From: Brevibacterium sp. 'Marine'
Lineage (GTDB): Bacteria > Actinomycetota > Actinomycetes > Actinomycetales > Brevibacteriaceae
Assembly: GCF_012844365.1 (NCBI RefSeq)
Contig: NZ_CP051626.1
Coordinates: 1,674,001 to 1,738,000, forward strand
Direction: 5' to 3'
Length of the DNA stretch: 64,000 nucleotides
Position numbers and translations under genes: made by a program. Shown one piece after another: positions 35,903 through 45,476 of this stretch. Under the pieces are notes generated by a model. The model saw only the letters and a list, made by a program, of their open reading frames with translations. It was not told where the DNA came from and did not search any database. The number at the start of each line of letters is the position of its first letter. The stretch's first letter is position 1.

Positions 35903-36691
35903 GTGACCACCATCAACAGCACTCGCGTCGGCGAATCCGGGCGCCTGGTCGTCTTCCTCCACGGGCTGTTCGGCCGAGGCAAGAACTTCACCCGCATCGC
36001 CAAGGACATCGAGCCCGATTTCTCCAGCCTGCTGGTCGACCTGCCCAACCACGGCGAGTCCGAATGGACCGAGACCTTCGACTACGTCGAGCTCGCCGAT
36101 GCCGTGGCGGCCCATATCGCCGAGGCGGTCGCCCCCGATGATCAGCCCGTGCACGTGGTCGGACATTCCCTGGGCGGAAAGGTCGCGATGGTGCTCGCCC
36201 TGCGACACCCGGATCTCGTCGACCGGCTCGTCGTCGTCGACATCGGCCCCAACGCCGGCGGGTCCACCGGAGTCTTCGACCACCTGCTCTCCAGCCTCGC
36301 CGCCCTCGATCTCGACCGGATCGAATCACGCACCGAGGCTGATGAGGAACTTCGGGACCCGATCCCCGAGGCCGCGATCAGGGGATTCCTGCTGCAGAAC
36401 CTGCGCCCCACCTCGACGGGGTATTCCTGGCAGCCCAACCTGGCGCTGCTGCACTCGAGCCTCGATGTCATCGGGGACTTCCCGGACATGGGCGAGACCG
36501 TGTTCGACCATCGCGTCCTCTGGGTCGCCGGTGAGAAATCGGACTACGTCGACCGTGACGACCTGCCGCAGATGCGCAGTCTGTTCCCACGCACCACACT
36601 CCTCACGGTCAAAGGCTCGGGACACTGGGTGCATTCGGAGAAACCGCGGGAGTTCGTCTCAGCGCTGACGGCATTCCTCAGCCGACCCTGA
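35903..36691 (+). CDS. Alpha/beta-hydrolase (YbfF-like esterase)
   Basis: A 262-aa serine hydrolase. The oxyanion region is FLHGLFGRGKNF, the nucleophile elbow is GHSLGGKVAM (Ser near residue 89), and the catalytic His is in GSGHWVHSEKP near the end. The fold resembles YbfF/PE-10 thioesterases, active on acyl esters. The GTG at 35903 is used. It follows the SRPBCC gene by 9 bases. Confidence 0.85.
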   Translation: MTTINSTRVGESGRLVVFLHGLFGRGKNFTRIAKDIEPDFSSLLVDLPNHGESEWTETFDYVELADAVAAHIAEAVAPDDQPVHVVGHSLGGKVAMVLALRHPDLVDRLVVVDIGPNAGGSTGVFDHLLSSLAALDLDRIESRTEADEELRDPIPEAAIRGFLLQNLRPTSTGYSWQPNLALLHSSLDVIGDFPDMGETVFDHRVLWVAGEKSDYVDRDDLPQMRSLFPRTTLLTVKGSGHWVHSEKPREFVSALTAFLSRP

Positions 36692-36763
36692 AAAGGAATA
36701 TGCTGAACGCGCTCGACGTTGCCACATCGAGCACAATTGGACTCAAATTCTCAGGAGGAATGC

Positions 36764-37672
36764 GTGAGCACTGCGATCCCGGCCGATCCCGCACAGAAGT
36801 TCGCCGAATACGCGGACGGAACCCGACTGGTCAGCACCGACTGGGTGGCCGAGCATGCAGGCGATCCCGGACTCGTCATCGTCGAAAGCGACGAAGACGT
36901 GCTACTCTACGAAACCGGACACATTCCGGGAGCGGTCAAGGTCGATTGGCACACGGAACTCAACGATCCCGTCACCCGTGACTACGTCGACGGCGAGGGA
37001 TTCGCCGCGCTCATGTCCGCCAAAGGCATTTCCCGCGATGACACCATCGTCGTCTACGGCGACAAGTCCAACTGGTGGGCGGCCTACGCGCTGTGGGTCT
37101 TCACTCTCTTCGGTCACGAAGACGTCCGGCTCATGGACGGCGGTCGTGCGAAATGGCAGGCCGAAGGCCGTGAGATGACCACGGAGAAGCCGCAGCCCGC
37201 ACCCACCGAATACCCTGTCGTCGACCGCGACGATTCCGTCATCCGGGCCTTCCTGCCCGAGGTTCGCAACAGCCTCGGCGATGTGCCGCTCATCGATGTG
37301 CGCAGCCCGGAGGAATACACCGGCGAACGCACCCATATGCCCGCCTACCCGGAGGAAGGCGCACTGCGCGGCGGCCATATCCCCGGCGCGAAGTCGATGC
37401 CGTGGGGCAAGGCGGCCAACGAAGACGGCACCTTCAAGTCCGCAGCCGAACTCAAGGAGCTCTACACCGAACAGGCGGGACTGGGCACCAGCGATGAGGT
37501 CATCGCCTACTGCCGGATCGGCGAACGCTCCAGCCACACCTGGTTCGTCCTCAAGCACCTCCTCGGATACAGCAACGTGCGCAACTACGACGGCTCCTGG
37601 ACCGAATGGGGCAATGTCGTCGGCGTGCCGATCGTCACCGGAGCCGAACCCGGAGAGGTGCCCGGACGCTGA
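36764..37672 (+). CDS. sseA: Thiosulfate/3-mercaptopyruvate sulfurtransferase
   Basis: Transfers sulfane sulfur to acceptors. The 302-aa tandem rhodanese has an inactive first domain ([19 protein letters not shown]) and a second with the active-site loop [13 protein letters not shown], where the Cys carries sulfur; the CRIGERSS loop is typical of actinobacterial SseA. AGGAGG precedes the GTG at 36764. It overlaps sufE by one base, so the two are a unit that probably supplies sulfur for Fe-S repair. Confidence 0.9.
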   Translation: MSTAIPADPAQKFAEYADGTRLVSTDWVAEHAGDPGLVIVESDEDVLLYETGHIPGAVKVDWHTELNDPVTRDYVDGEGFAALMSAKGISRDDTIVVYGDKSNWWAAYALWVFTLFGHEDVRLMDGGRAKWQAEGREMTTEKPQPAPTEYPVVDRDDSVIRAFLPEVRNSLGDVPLIDVRSPEEYTGERTHMPAYPEEGALRGGHIPGAKSMPWGKAANEDGTFKSAAELKELYTEQAGLGTSDEVIAYCRIGERSSHTWFVLKHLLGYSNVRNYDGSWTEWGNVVGVPIVTGAEPGEVPGR

Positions 37673-38157
37673 TGGCGGAGACGACGACACCCAAGACCGA
37701 CGACCTGCCGGAGGCGCTGGCAGAGATCGTCACAGACTTCGCCGAAACCCCGGCCGACGACCGCCTCCAGGTGCTGCTGGAGTTCGCGACGGACCTGCCC
37801 GACCTGCCGGAGAAGTACACCGACCACCCGGAGCTGCTCGAGCCCGTGCCCGAGTGCCAGTCTCCGATCTTCCTCGTCACCGAGGTGGCCGACCCCGAGG
37901 CGGGGGAGCAGGCGGAAGTTCGCCTGCACTTCTCCGCTCCTCCGGAAGCGCCGACGACACGAGGCTTCGCCGGAATCCTGCACGAAGGGCTCGACGGAGC
38001 CAGCGCCGGGGCGATCCTGTCGGTTCCCGCCGACCTGCCCCTGCGGCTGTCGATGTCGGAGGTCGTCAGCCCGCTGAGGCTGCGCGGAATGAGCGGAATG
38101 CTCTCCCGGATCCAGCGACAGGTGTCCGAGAGGATCGGCAAGATCACAGCGGAGTGA
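37672..38157 (+). CDS. sufE: SufE-like sulfur-acceptor protein
   Basis: A 161-aa SufE-type protein that accepts sulfur from a donor. The active cysteine is in PVPECQSPIFLVTEV, and the C-terminal helix MSGMLSRIQRQVSERIGKI matches SufE. It is coupled to the sulfurtransferase by a TGATG overlap and lies between the two iron-uptake halves, consistent with repair of iron-sulfur clusters under iron limitation. Confidence 0.9.
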   Translation: MAETTTPKTDDLPEALAEIVTDFAETPADDRLQVLLEFATDLPDLPEKYTDHPELLEPVPECQSPIFLVTEVADPEAGEQAEVRLHFSAPPEAPTTRGFAGILHEGLDGASAGAILSVPADLPLRLSMSEVVSPLRLRGMSGMLSRIQRQVSERIGKITAE

Positions 38158-38197
38158 GACCTCTCTCGCTTGGCTGAGGTGGTCCGGTGAGTTACAG

Positions 38198-38216
38198 TGT
38201 GGTTAGCCTGCCCTTA
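38198..38216. promoter_or_regulatory. DtxR/IdeR-type iron box upstream of the permease operon
   Basis: TGTGGTTAGCCTGCCCTTA matches the 19-bp DtxR consensus at 14 of 19 positions, with the GGTTAGCCT core intact. A TACAGT hexamer (38193-38198) just upstream could be the -10. The permease start is 37 bases downstream. Confidence 0.65.
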
Positions 38217-38253
38217 GTCACCTGACCGCCATTTCACTCAAAGGACCACCTCG

Positions 38254-39321
38254 ATGACCGGTTCCGCCACCTCTGCCGAGGCGAAACCGCATACCGACAC
38301 CAGTCATCCGGCCGGTGGCGGCCTGCGGATCAGGCGAGTGCTGGGGCTGGTCGCAGCGATCATCGCGCTGATTCTCGTGATCGCAGCGTCTCTGGCCATC
38401 GGCGCCAGGGACATGCCGATCTCGGAGGTCCTCGGAGCCTTCTTCGCCCCCACCGGCAGCGACGATCAGCTCGTCGTCCTCGAACTGCGCCTGCCGCGCA
38501 CAGTGCTCGGCATCCTCGTCGGCATGGGGCTGGGTCTGGCCGGTGGACTCATCCAAGCTCTCACGCGCAACCCGCTGGCCGACCCGGGCATCCTCGGCGT
38601 CAATGCCGGAGCGTCCCTGGCGATCACGATCGGGGTCGCGTTCTTCGGTATCTCCTCGATCACCGGATACATCTGGTTCGCCTTCGCCGGTGCCCTCGTC
38701 GCCACCGTCGGGGTCTATGTCATCGGGTCCGCGGGCCGCAGCCGCACGGTCGATCCGATCCGCTTGACCCTGGCCGGAGTCGCCGTCGCCGCGGTCCTCA
38801 CCGGGCTGACCAAAGCGATCCTGCTGACCAACGAACGCGCCTTCGATGCGTTCCGATCCTGGGATGTCGGTGCGATCGCCGGCCGTGATTTCGATACGAT
38901 CACCGCGATCCTGCCGTTCATCGTCATCGGCACCGTGCTGGCTCTGGCGCTGTCCCACTCACTCAACGCCGTGGCCCTCGGCGATGACTTGGCCGCTAGT
39001 CTCGGCACCTCGGTCAACCGCACCCGAGTGCTCTCCATCCTCGCCGTGACCCTCCTGGCCGGAGCGGCCACGGCCGCGGCCGGGCCGATCGGATTCATCG
39101 GTCTGATGATTCCGCACATCGCGCGGTGGATCGTCGGTCCCGACCAGCGCTGGATCCTCGGCTACTCACTCGTCCTGGCACCCATTCTGCTCCTGGCCTC
39201 GGACGTCATCGGCAGAGTCGTGATGAAGCCCGGCGAACTCCAAGTCGGAGTCGTCACCGCGTTCGTCGGTGCACCAGTGCTCATCGCCCTTGTTCGACGG
39301 AAGAAAGCGAGCGGTCTGTGA
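38254..39321 (+). CDS. FecCD-family siderophore permease 1
   Basis: A 355-aa membrane permease of the BtuC/FecCD type, with nine to ten hydrophobic segments. Family motifs LRLPRTVLGILVGMGLGLAGGLIQALTRNPLADPGILGVNAGAS and GPIGFIGLMIPHIARWIVGPDQRW are conserved; the LADPGILGVNAG loop couples to the ATPase. The long polar N-terminus holds AEAKPHTDTSHPA. It overlaps the next permease by GTGA. Confidence 0.92.
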   Translation: MTGSATSAEAKPHTDTSHPAGGGLRIRRVLGLVAAIIALILVIAASLAIGARDMPISEVLGAFFAPTGSDDQLVVLELRLPRTVLGILVGMGLGLAGGLIQALTRNPLADPGILGVNAGASLAITIGVAFFGISSITGYIWFAFAGALVATVGVYVIGSAGRSRTVDPIRLTLAGVAVAAVLTGLTKAILLTNERAFDAFRSWDVGAIAGRDFDTITAILPFIVIGTVLALALSHSLNAVALGDDLAASLGTSVNRTRVLSILAVTLLAGAATAAAGPIGFIGLMIPHIARWIVGPDQRWILGYSLVLAPILLLASDVIGRVVMKPGELQVGVVTAFVGAPVLIALVRRKKASGL

Positions 39322-40421
39322 GATCCACCAACCTCGCGGTTCCCGAACGCACCCTCACCGCGCATCCGAACGCCCTGCCGGGGGAGAGGGTCGATTTCGG
39401 TCGTCCCATGCTGCGCGTCTTCGGATTCCGCATCGACATGAGGGTCGTCATCACTGCCGGAATCATCACTCTTCTCGCTCTGGCCTGCGGTTTCGCCGGT
39501 CTCATGCTCGGCAAGTTCTCGGTGACTCCGACCGAAGTCTTCCAAGGGCTGTTCGGTGCAGCAGACAAGCGCATCGTCAACACCGTCGTCGGAGAATGGC
39601 GGGCGCCGCGCATCATCGCCGGAATCGTCCTGGGCGCCGGACTCGGAGTCTCCGGAGCGGTGTTCCAATCGCTGACGCGCAACCCACTCGGCTCTCCGGA
39701 CATCATCGGCTTCTCCACAGGTGCCTACACCGGAGGCATCGTCACGATCATCGTCTTCGGCACGAGCTTCGTCTCCACTGCGGCAGGTGCGATCATCGGC
39801 GGGCTGCTCACCGCAGTGGTCGTCTACCTGCTCACCTGGAAAGGCGGGGTGCAGGGGTTCAGGCTCATCATCGTCGGAATCGCGCTGACAGCGATGCTCA
39901 ACGCCTTCAACACCTGGCTGATCATGCGTGCCGATCTCGAGCTCGCGATGGCCGCGGCCACCTGGGGCGCCGGCACCCTCAACGGAATGAGCTGGTCGAC
40001 GATCGTCCCTGCGGCCGTGGCCGTGATCGTCCTCGGACTGGCCTGCGGACTCTTCTCCAGAGATCTCGGAACCTTGGAACTCGGCGATGATACGGCGAAG
40101 GCATTGGGTGTGCGCAATGAGCCCATCCGTGCCGTGCTCATCGTCATCGCCGTCGCCCTCGTCGCCGTGGTCACAGCCGCCGCCGGCCCGATCGCCTTCG
40201 TGGCCCTGGCCGCCCCGCAGATCGGACGGCGAATCGCTCGGGCACAAGGCACCAGCCTGCTGACGTCGGCGGCTGTCGGAGCGCTGCTCCTCATCGCCGC
40301 CGATCTCGTCGCCCAGCATGCGTTCGGCGACATCCAGCTGCCCGTCGGCGTGATCACCGTGAGCATCGGCGGCATCTACCTCATCTGGCTCCTCATCCAC
40401 GAAGCTCGGAAGGCATCATGA
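39318..40421 (+). CDS. FecCD-family siderophore permease 2
   Basis: The partner permease of 367 aa, with GEWRAPRIIAGIVLGAGLGVSGAVFQSLTRNPLGSPDIIGFSTGA and GPIAFVALAAPQIGRRIARAQG as the family signatures. The second permease forms a heterodimer with the first. The GTG at 39318 overlaps its stop. The stop overlaps the ATPase gene by ATGA, so the three membrane-transport genes form one operon. Confidence 0.92.
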   Translation: MRSTNLAVPERTLTAHPNALPGERVDFGRPMLRVFGFRIDMRVVITAGIITLLALACGFAGLMLGKFSVTPTEVFQGLFGAADKRIVNTVVGEWRAPRIIAGIVLGAGLGVSGAVFQSLTRNPLGSPDIIGFSTGAYTGGIVTIIVFGTSFVSTAAGAIIGGLLTAVVVYLLTWKGGVQGFRLIIVGIALTAMLNAFNTWLIMRADLELAMAAATWGAGTLNGMSWSTIVPAAVAVIVLGLACGLFSRDLGTLELGDDTAKALGVRNEPIRAVLIVIAVALVAVVTAAAGPIAFVALAAPQIGRRIARAQGTSLLTSAAVGALLLIAADLVAQHAFGDIQLPVGVITVSIGGIYLIWLLIHEARKAS

Positions 40422-41245
40422 GCAATCCCAACGCTGCGAGCACAGTCTCCCCGCTGATCGCCGAGAGCCTCGATCTGGCCTATGACCAGCGCCAGATCGT
40501 CAGCGATCTCGATGTGAGCATTCCCGATGGAAAGTTCTCGATCATCGTCGGCCCCAATGCCTGCGGCAAGTCGACATTGCTGCGCGCTCTCGCACGGCTG
40601 CTGCCGCCGGCGAAGGGCACTGTGCTTCTCGACGGGAACAATATCGAGAAGATGAAGACGAAGAAGATCGCCCAACGGCTCGGTCTTCTCCCGCAGTCAT
40701 CCATCGCCCCGGACGGGATCACGGTCGCCGAGCTCGTCTCCCGTGGACGGCACCCTCACCAGTCGTTCCTGCGCCAGTGGACCGACGCCGATGAAGCCGC
40801 TGTGCTGTCGGCGCTGCGGGCGACGAACACCGAAGAGCTGTCCTCACGGCTCGTCGACGAACTCTCCGGTGGTCAGCGCCAACGCGTCTGGGTGGCCATG
40901 GTGCTCGCCCAGGAGACATCCCTCCTGCTGCTCGACGAACCGACGACCTTCCTCGACGTCGCCTACCAGATCGAGCTGCTCGACCTGTTCTCGCAGCTCA
41001 ATCACGAATACGGACATACGCTGGTCGCCGTCCTCCACGACCTCAACCAGGCCTGTCGGTACGCCGACGAGATCATCGCCATGAAGAACGGCGCCATCGT
41101 CGCTCAGGGGCCGCCGGAGGCGATCATCACCTCGGAGCTCGTCCATGAGGTCTTCGGCATCGACTGCACGGTCATCGACGATCCGGTCACTGGTGCTCCG
41201 ATGATCGTGGCTGGAACACCGAAGAAGACCTTCGCTCAACGCTGA
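40418..41245 (+). CDS. Ferric-siderophore ABC ATPase (FecE/FepC-like)
   Basis: A 275-aa ATPase. Walker A is GPNACGKST, the Q-loop is LPQSSIAPDGITV, the signature is ELSGGQRQRVWVAMVLAQE, Walker B is LLLLDEPTTFLD, and the switch His lies in VLHDLNQACRYAD. It powers the two permeases that precede it. The GPNACGKST form is characteristic of FepC/FhuC. It overlaps the convergent DUF808 gene by 10 bases at its 3' end. Confidence 0.94.
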   Translation: MSNPNAASTVSPLIAESLDLAYDQRQIVSDLDVSIPDGKFSIIVGPNACGKSTLLRALARLLPPAKGTVLLDGNNIEKMKTKKIAQRLGLLPQSSIAPDGITVAELVSRGRHPHQSFLRQWTDADEAAVLSALRATNTEELSSRLVDELSGGQRQRVWVAMVLAQETSLLLLDEPTTFLDVAYQIELLDLFSQLNHEYGHTLVAVLHDLNQACRYADEIIAMKNGAIVAQGPPEAIITSELVHEVFGIDCTVIDDPVTGAPMIVAGTPKKTFAQR

Positions 41246-42204
41246 TTCTGCGTGTTCTTCTTCCCCGTGAACACGGCCTTGGCGCCGAAGATCACTGCGA
41301 CGACGGTCCCTCCCCAGATCGCGCCGAGGATGAGGGAGAAGAACGTGTTGACCAGCCAGCCCAGGAAGCCGCCGACGGCTGCGATCGCGGCGACGGGTTC
41401 TTCGAGGTGGTGGACGAAGCCGTAGAGGGCGTGGAACCCGAGCTCGTCGGTGCCGACGAGGATGATGTGGCCGCCGACCCACAGCATGGCGAAGGTGCCG
41501 ACGACGGAGAGCAGTGCGAGCAGCTTCGGCATGGCCCGGACGAGGAACCGTCCGAACTTCTGCTGCCCGGGGGAGTCCTTCTTCGCCATATGCAGCCCGA
41601 TGTCATCCATCTTCACGATGAGTGCGACGACGCCGTAGACGCCGAGGGTGATCGCAACGCCGACGATGGCGAGGATGACGGCACGGCTGGTCAGGGACTC
41701 GGCGGCCACCTCGTTGAGGGCGATGACCATGATCTCGCAGCTGAGGACGAAATCGGTGGTGATGGCCGACCGGACGACCTTCTTCTCTGCCGCCTTGCCA
41801 TCGGTCGACTGTTCGGCGGCCGGGGTCTCTTTCTCATGGTGGGCGATCCAGCCGAGTTTCTCGAAGATCTTCTCGGCGCCCTCATAACAGAGGTAGGTGC
41901 CGCCGATCATGAGCAGCGGGGTGAGGAGCCAGGGCAGGAACTGGCTGAGCAGCAGAATGATCGGGAGAATGATGATGAGCTTGTTGAACAGCGATCCCAC
42001 AGCGATGCGCTGGATGATCGGAAGCTCGCGTTTCGGGTCCACCCCCTCGACGAACTTCGGGGTCACCGCCGCATCGTCGATGACGACTCCCGCGGCTTTC
42101 GCGCCGGCTCGCGATGCGCCCGCTCCGACATCGTCGAGGCTGGCCGCCGAGAGTCTGACGAGTGCGGCGACGTCGTCGAGGAGCGCGATCAGGCCCCCGG
42201 CCAT
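41236..42204 (-). CDS. DUF808 membrane protein (YedI-like)
   Basis: A 322-aa inner-membrane protein of the YedI family, with about seven hydrophobic segments between residues 75 and 310. The N-terminus GLIALLDDVAALVRLSAASLDDVG and the mid PKFVEGVDPKRELPIIQRIAVGSLFNKLIIILP are near-invariant family blocks. Its function is unknown. The ATG at 42204 directly abuts the META gene stop at 42205, so it is the last gene in the three-gene minus-strand unit. Confidence 0.88.
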   Translation of the reverse strand: MAGGLIALLDDVAALVRLSAASLDDVGAGASRAGAKAAGVVIDDAAVTPKFVEGVDPKRELPIIQRIAVGSLFNKLIIILPIILLLSQFLPWLLTPLLMIGGTYLCYEGAEKIFEKLGWIAHHEKETPAAEQSTDGKAAEKKVVRSAITTDFVLSCEIMVIALNEVAAESLTSRAVILAIVGVAITLGVYGVVALIVKMDDIGLHMAKKDSPGQQKFGRFLVRAMPKLLALLSVVGTFAMLWVGGHIILVGTDELGFHALYGFVHHLEEPVAAIAAVGGFLGWLVNTFFSLILGAIWGGTVVAVIFGAKAVFTGKKNTQNQR

Positions 42205-42525
42205 CTAACGACCGCCGAGCTGATGCGTGGGTCCTGGCGGCTGACGATGAAGGTCGCCGAGGTGGTTGTCCGCAGCGTCGAAGAGCCGCAGACGGTCGCC
42301 GTCGGGTTCGACCCTCCTGGCTTTGGGCACCCAGGTGAGCATTCCGGGAGCGGCCTTGAGCGTCGTCATCGAGGACTTGATCATGAGGCCCTCTGGTTCG
42401 GCCGACCAAGTGGTCACGAGGTTGTTGGCGCCGTCACTACCTCGCAGCGAACCGTCCTCGGAGAACTCGAGGAAGGCCCGTTCGTTCGACTCAGCCACCC
42501 AGCGGCCGACGAGTTCCTGTGTCAT
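42205..42525 (-). CDS. META/HslJ-like protein
   Basis: A 106-aa META-domain protein with the pattern LVGRWVAES, FLEFSEDGSLRGSDGANNLVTTW and MTTLKAAPGMLTWVPKARRV, the same as in the adjacent lipoprotein but without a signal. META domains bind small ligands or act in stress tolerance. It overlaps the lipoprotein stop by one base (TAATG). It is probably a duplicated cytosolic copy or ends up tethered by protein contacts. Confidence 0.75.
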   Translation of the reverse strand: MTQELVGRWVAESNERAFLEFSEDGSLRGSDGANNLVTTWSAEPEGLMIKSSMTTLKAAPGMLTWVPKARRVEPDGDRLRLFDAADNHLGDLHRQPPGPTHQLGGR

Positions 42526-43001
42526 TAGTCTTCTTTCTCGAGTCCGCCGATGACTTTGCCGTTGCTGTCCTTGACCTTCATGACATCGCCTTCGATGGTC
42601 GCAGTCGAGGCCTTGCTCAGCCAGGTGTCGACACCGGCGCACGCCTTCTGAGTGGTCATGAAGGAATCGATGGCGATCTCATCGCCTTCGACCTTCCAGC
42701 TGGTGACGATCGCATTGCAGCCGTCCGATCCTTCGAGCGAGCCGTCTTCGGCGAATTCGAGGAACGGGTCGCCCTTCTCCGGTGAGGTCCACCTGCCGGT
42801 GGGATCGAGGTCAGAGGCTTCTTCGCCGGGCGACGCAGTTTCGCTGGATTCAGTGGGGGAGGAGGAATCGGGATTTCGTGGGTCGACGCCGGTGTCGCAC
42901 GCTGCCAGGGGCAAAGTGAGAGCAAGTGCGGCAAGTCCGAGCGCGAGCCTCGAAGCGGGTCGTGCAGGGGCCGGAGTGCGAAGGGTTGTGTGGTTCGGCA
43001 T
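42525..43001 (-). CDS. META-domain lipoprotein
   Basis: A 158-aa lipoprotein with lipobox TLPLAAC near residue 33, a Ser/Thr/Glu-rich spacer, and a META domain (GRWTSPEKGDPFLEFAEDGSLEGSDGCNAIVTSW; MTTQKACAGVDTWLSKASTATIEGD). The pair of cysteines (in SDGCN and KACAG) is a classic META feature. The start is 43001; an in-frame ATG at 43013 is an alternative. It is the first gene of the unit and is followed by META and DUF808. Confidence 0.8.
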   Translation of the reverse strand: MPNHTTLRTPAPARPASRLALGLAALALTLPLAACDTGVDPRNPDSSSPTESSETASPGEEASDLDPTGRWTSPEKGDPFLEFAEDGSLEGSDGCNAIVTSWKVEGDEIAIDSFMTTQKACAGVDTWLSKASTATIEGDVMKVKDSNGKVIGGLEKED

Positions 43002-43247
43002 GTCCCTGATCATAACGGCACCGGTTCTGAAGCCCCTGGAAGAACACAGGACAGCTTGTGTAGTCCGACTTCTGTAAGTTGTGTTCACCTGCGACTCTGA
43101 TGGTTCTTGCACTGCGTCGTGATCAAACCGTAACCTTTCACACGGTTGGAAATCTGACACCGGAAACATGAACCGTCGAGTCGCGGCGAAGCCTGTTGAC
43201 GGGGTCGGGCAATCGAAGCATCGACAACGATCAAGGGAATCAACCTT

Positions 43248-45209
43248 ATGCAGAAGAAACTCGTGCAGAGTTCGCTGGCCATCAGCGCCGCCGCGGCGCT
43301 GGGCCTGAGCGGCGCGCTCGTCGCCTCGCCGGCGATGGCTGACAACGCACCGCAGAAGCTGGACCTCCAGAGTGAAGCTCACGTCCAGAAGGCACTGTCC
43401 GGCATCGAAGGCGTCAACGCCTACGGCACCGACGGCGGCGAGCTCAGCATCGGCGTTGCCAAGAAGACCGACGAGATCAAGAAGCTCGAAAAGAAGTACC
43501 AGAACATCAAGGTCACCGAGGGCGTCAAGGAACTGAAGCCCTACGCGAAGAACGACCTCGTCGGCGGTGCCGGCTACCTCGTCAAGGCCGGCGAGAGCGG
43601 CGGAGCCTGCTCGACCGGCTTCTCCGGTTGGGATGGAGATGGCAAGCCCGTCGTCCTCACCGCCGGACACTGCTCGAAGATCATCAACGAGCAGACCAAC
43701 GAGTTCGACGGCGACACCACTGTCGACCAGACCGAGAAGCCCTCGATTGCTCAGGCCAACGGCGGAGAAGGCTTCCAGGCCTCGGGCAGCGGCGTCATCG
43801 GCAAATGGGGCTTCCACAACTTCGGCGGCGACCTGCTCGAAGGCGCCGATGAGGACCAGTGGCCCGAGCCCAGCGAGTCGGACATCGACTTCGCCGTGAT
43901 CAATGTCGATGAATCGAAGTACAACGTCAAGAACGGCATCACCGACTGGACGACCGCCGATTCGGACGACCTGGCCAAGTCGACCACTGAGATCACCGAG
44001 GTGGGCGCACACAAGGAAGGTGCCATCAGCAAGTCGGGGCGCACCACCGGCAAGACTGACGGCAAGGTTCTGCCTCGCGAGGCGTACGACTTCGATTACC
44101 AGAATGTCGGTGGCCGCTGGGTCCACGGATTCGGCGTGACCGCTCCGATCGACAAGCCCTTCTCGCAGCCGGGCGATTCCGGCGGTGGCGTCTACCAGGG
44201 CAATACCGCTGTGGGTGTCATCTCCGGCGGCGGCGACCTCGATGCGAACACCTCGTTCACTTGGGTCGCCGACCTGGATCACTCGCTCGAGGAGTCCGGC
44301 ACGGACTTCAATCTCGAGAAGCCCGGCGAGGAGACCCCTGAGGCTCCTGCTGCTCCGAAGGCCGAAGACCAGACCATCGAACCCGAGGGCAAGATCAAGG
44401 GCAAGGCCGAGGCCGGCGCTGAGGTCGAGGTGAAGTGGGAAGCCGCTTCCGCTGCTGACGATCAGAAGGCCAAGGCGCAGGCTGCTGAGGACGGATCCGA
44501 AACCGTCAAGGCTGACAAGGACGGAAACTTCTCCGTCGAAGGACCGAAGGCAGAAGGCGACTACCACTTCACTGCGACTGCGATCGTCGATGGAGAGAAG
44601 TCTGAGCCGACCGAGTTCGACGTGACCGTTGAAAAGGACGAGTCCGAGACTCCCGCTCCCGTCGAGCGTGAGATCAACGTCGACCCCAAGCAGATCGCCG
44701 CTTCCGACTTCGTGAAAGAAGACGAGGGCGTGACGATCACGGTCCAGGGCTTCGACGAGGGCGAGAAGGTGACGCTCGAGGTTGCCAACGGACCCGAAGG
44801 CGTCGAGGGCATCACCCTCGATGAGACCGCGAACGAAAACGGTGCTGCCGCATTCTCCATCTACGGCACCAGTGCGTCGAACCCCGAGGCCTACCTCGGC
44901 AAGTACGACGTCGAGGTCATCGGTGCCAACGACACCGAGGATGAGTCGGCCCTGACCGGTTCCTTCGAGGTTCTCGCTGACGAAGACGGCTCCGGTGGCG
45001 GATCCGGCGGCGACGATGATGGCAACAACGACGACGGCGACGCCGACGGCGGAGCCGGCGACGGAAACGACGATGACGGAAACGGTGACGGCGGTTCTGA
45101 CCTGCCGCGCACCGGTGCCGAGCTGACCGGCCTCGCTGCCGGAGCCGGACTGCTCCTCGTGGGTGGCGCCGCAGTCGTTCTGACGATGCGTCGCAAGAAC
45201 AACAACTGA
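43248..45209 (+). CDS. LPxTG-anchored trypsin-like serine protease 1
   Basis: A 653-aa secreted peptidase of the S1 (streptogrisin-like) type. The signal ends near AMA-DN (residue 31). A short prodomain reaches about 115, then the catalytic domain holds TAGHC (His141), DIDFAVINVD (Asp214) and GDSGGGV (Ser311); Cys121 and Cys142 can form the chymotrypsin-type disulfide. One Ig-like/SD repeat (about 350-480) and a second domain lead to an acidic GDDDGN stretch, the sortase site LPRTG at 619-623, a TM helix and basic tail. The 5' end is nearly identical to its neighbour at 45477. Confidence 0.9.
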   Translation: MQKKLVQSSLAISAAAALGLSGALVASPAMADNAPQKLDLQSEAHVQKALSGIEGVNAYGTDGGELSIGVAKKTDEIKKLEKKYQNIKVTEGVKELKPYAKNDLVGGAGYLVKAGESGGACSTGFSGWDGDGKPVVLTAGHCSKIINEQTNEFDGDTTVDQTEKPSIAQANGGEGFQASGSGVIGKWGFHNFGGDLLEGADEDQWPEPSESDIDFAVINVDESKYNVKNGITDWTTADSDDLAKSTTEITEVGAHKEGAISKSGRTTGKTDGKVLPREAYDFDYQNVGGRWVHGFGVTAPIDKPFSQPGDSGGGVYQGNTAVGVISGGGDLDANTSFTWVADLDHSLEESGTDFNLEKPGEETPEAPAAPKAEDQTIEPEGKIKGKAEAGAEVEVKWEAASAADDQKAKAQAAEDGSETVKADKDGNFSVEGPKAEGDYHFTATAIVDGEKSEPTEFDVTVEKDESETPAPVEREINVDPKQIAASDFVKEDEGVTITVQGFDEGEKVTLEVANGPEGVEGITLDETANENGAAAFSIYGTSASNPEAYLGKYDVEVIGANDTEDESALTGSFEVLADEDGSGGGSGGDDDGNNDDGDADGGAGDGNDDDGNGDGGSDLPRTGAELTGLAAGAGLLLVGGAAVVLTMRRKNNN

Positions 45210-45253
45210 GTGCAGTGAGACTGACCGTCTGACGGTCTGCTGAACACTCACAG

Positions 45254-45288
45254 ACGATGCCCCCCGGTCTTCTGACCGGGGGCGTCGT
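45254..45288. terminator. Terminator of protease 1
   Basis: Hairpin with GCCCCCCGGTC and GACCGGGGGC arms around TTCT, extended by ACGA/TCGT pairs, 45 bases after the stop. Confidence 0.75.
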
Positions 45289-45476
45289 GTATTCATTGTG
45301 GGGGTCTGGTGGATGATACCGGCAAGTCGCTTTGTACATCTGATGAAGTTTCGGTCATTAAGTTCACAGTTTCGGGCGTACTTTTTTGGTAGTTCCTGAG
45401 TGCGACCCGTAACCTTATCGTGACTTAGGTCATCAACTTGTGACATTGATCCCTCAGAACAGAGAGACAACAACTT

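Noticed and set aside
39162..40400. A 412-aa minus-strand frame.
   Set aside because: It is antisense to the FecCD permease.
43083..43093. PHO box before the first protease (GTTCACCTGCG).
   Set aside because: The single unit fits well but the following units lose the TCA register.
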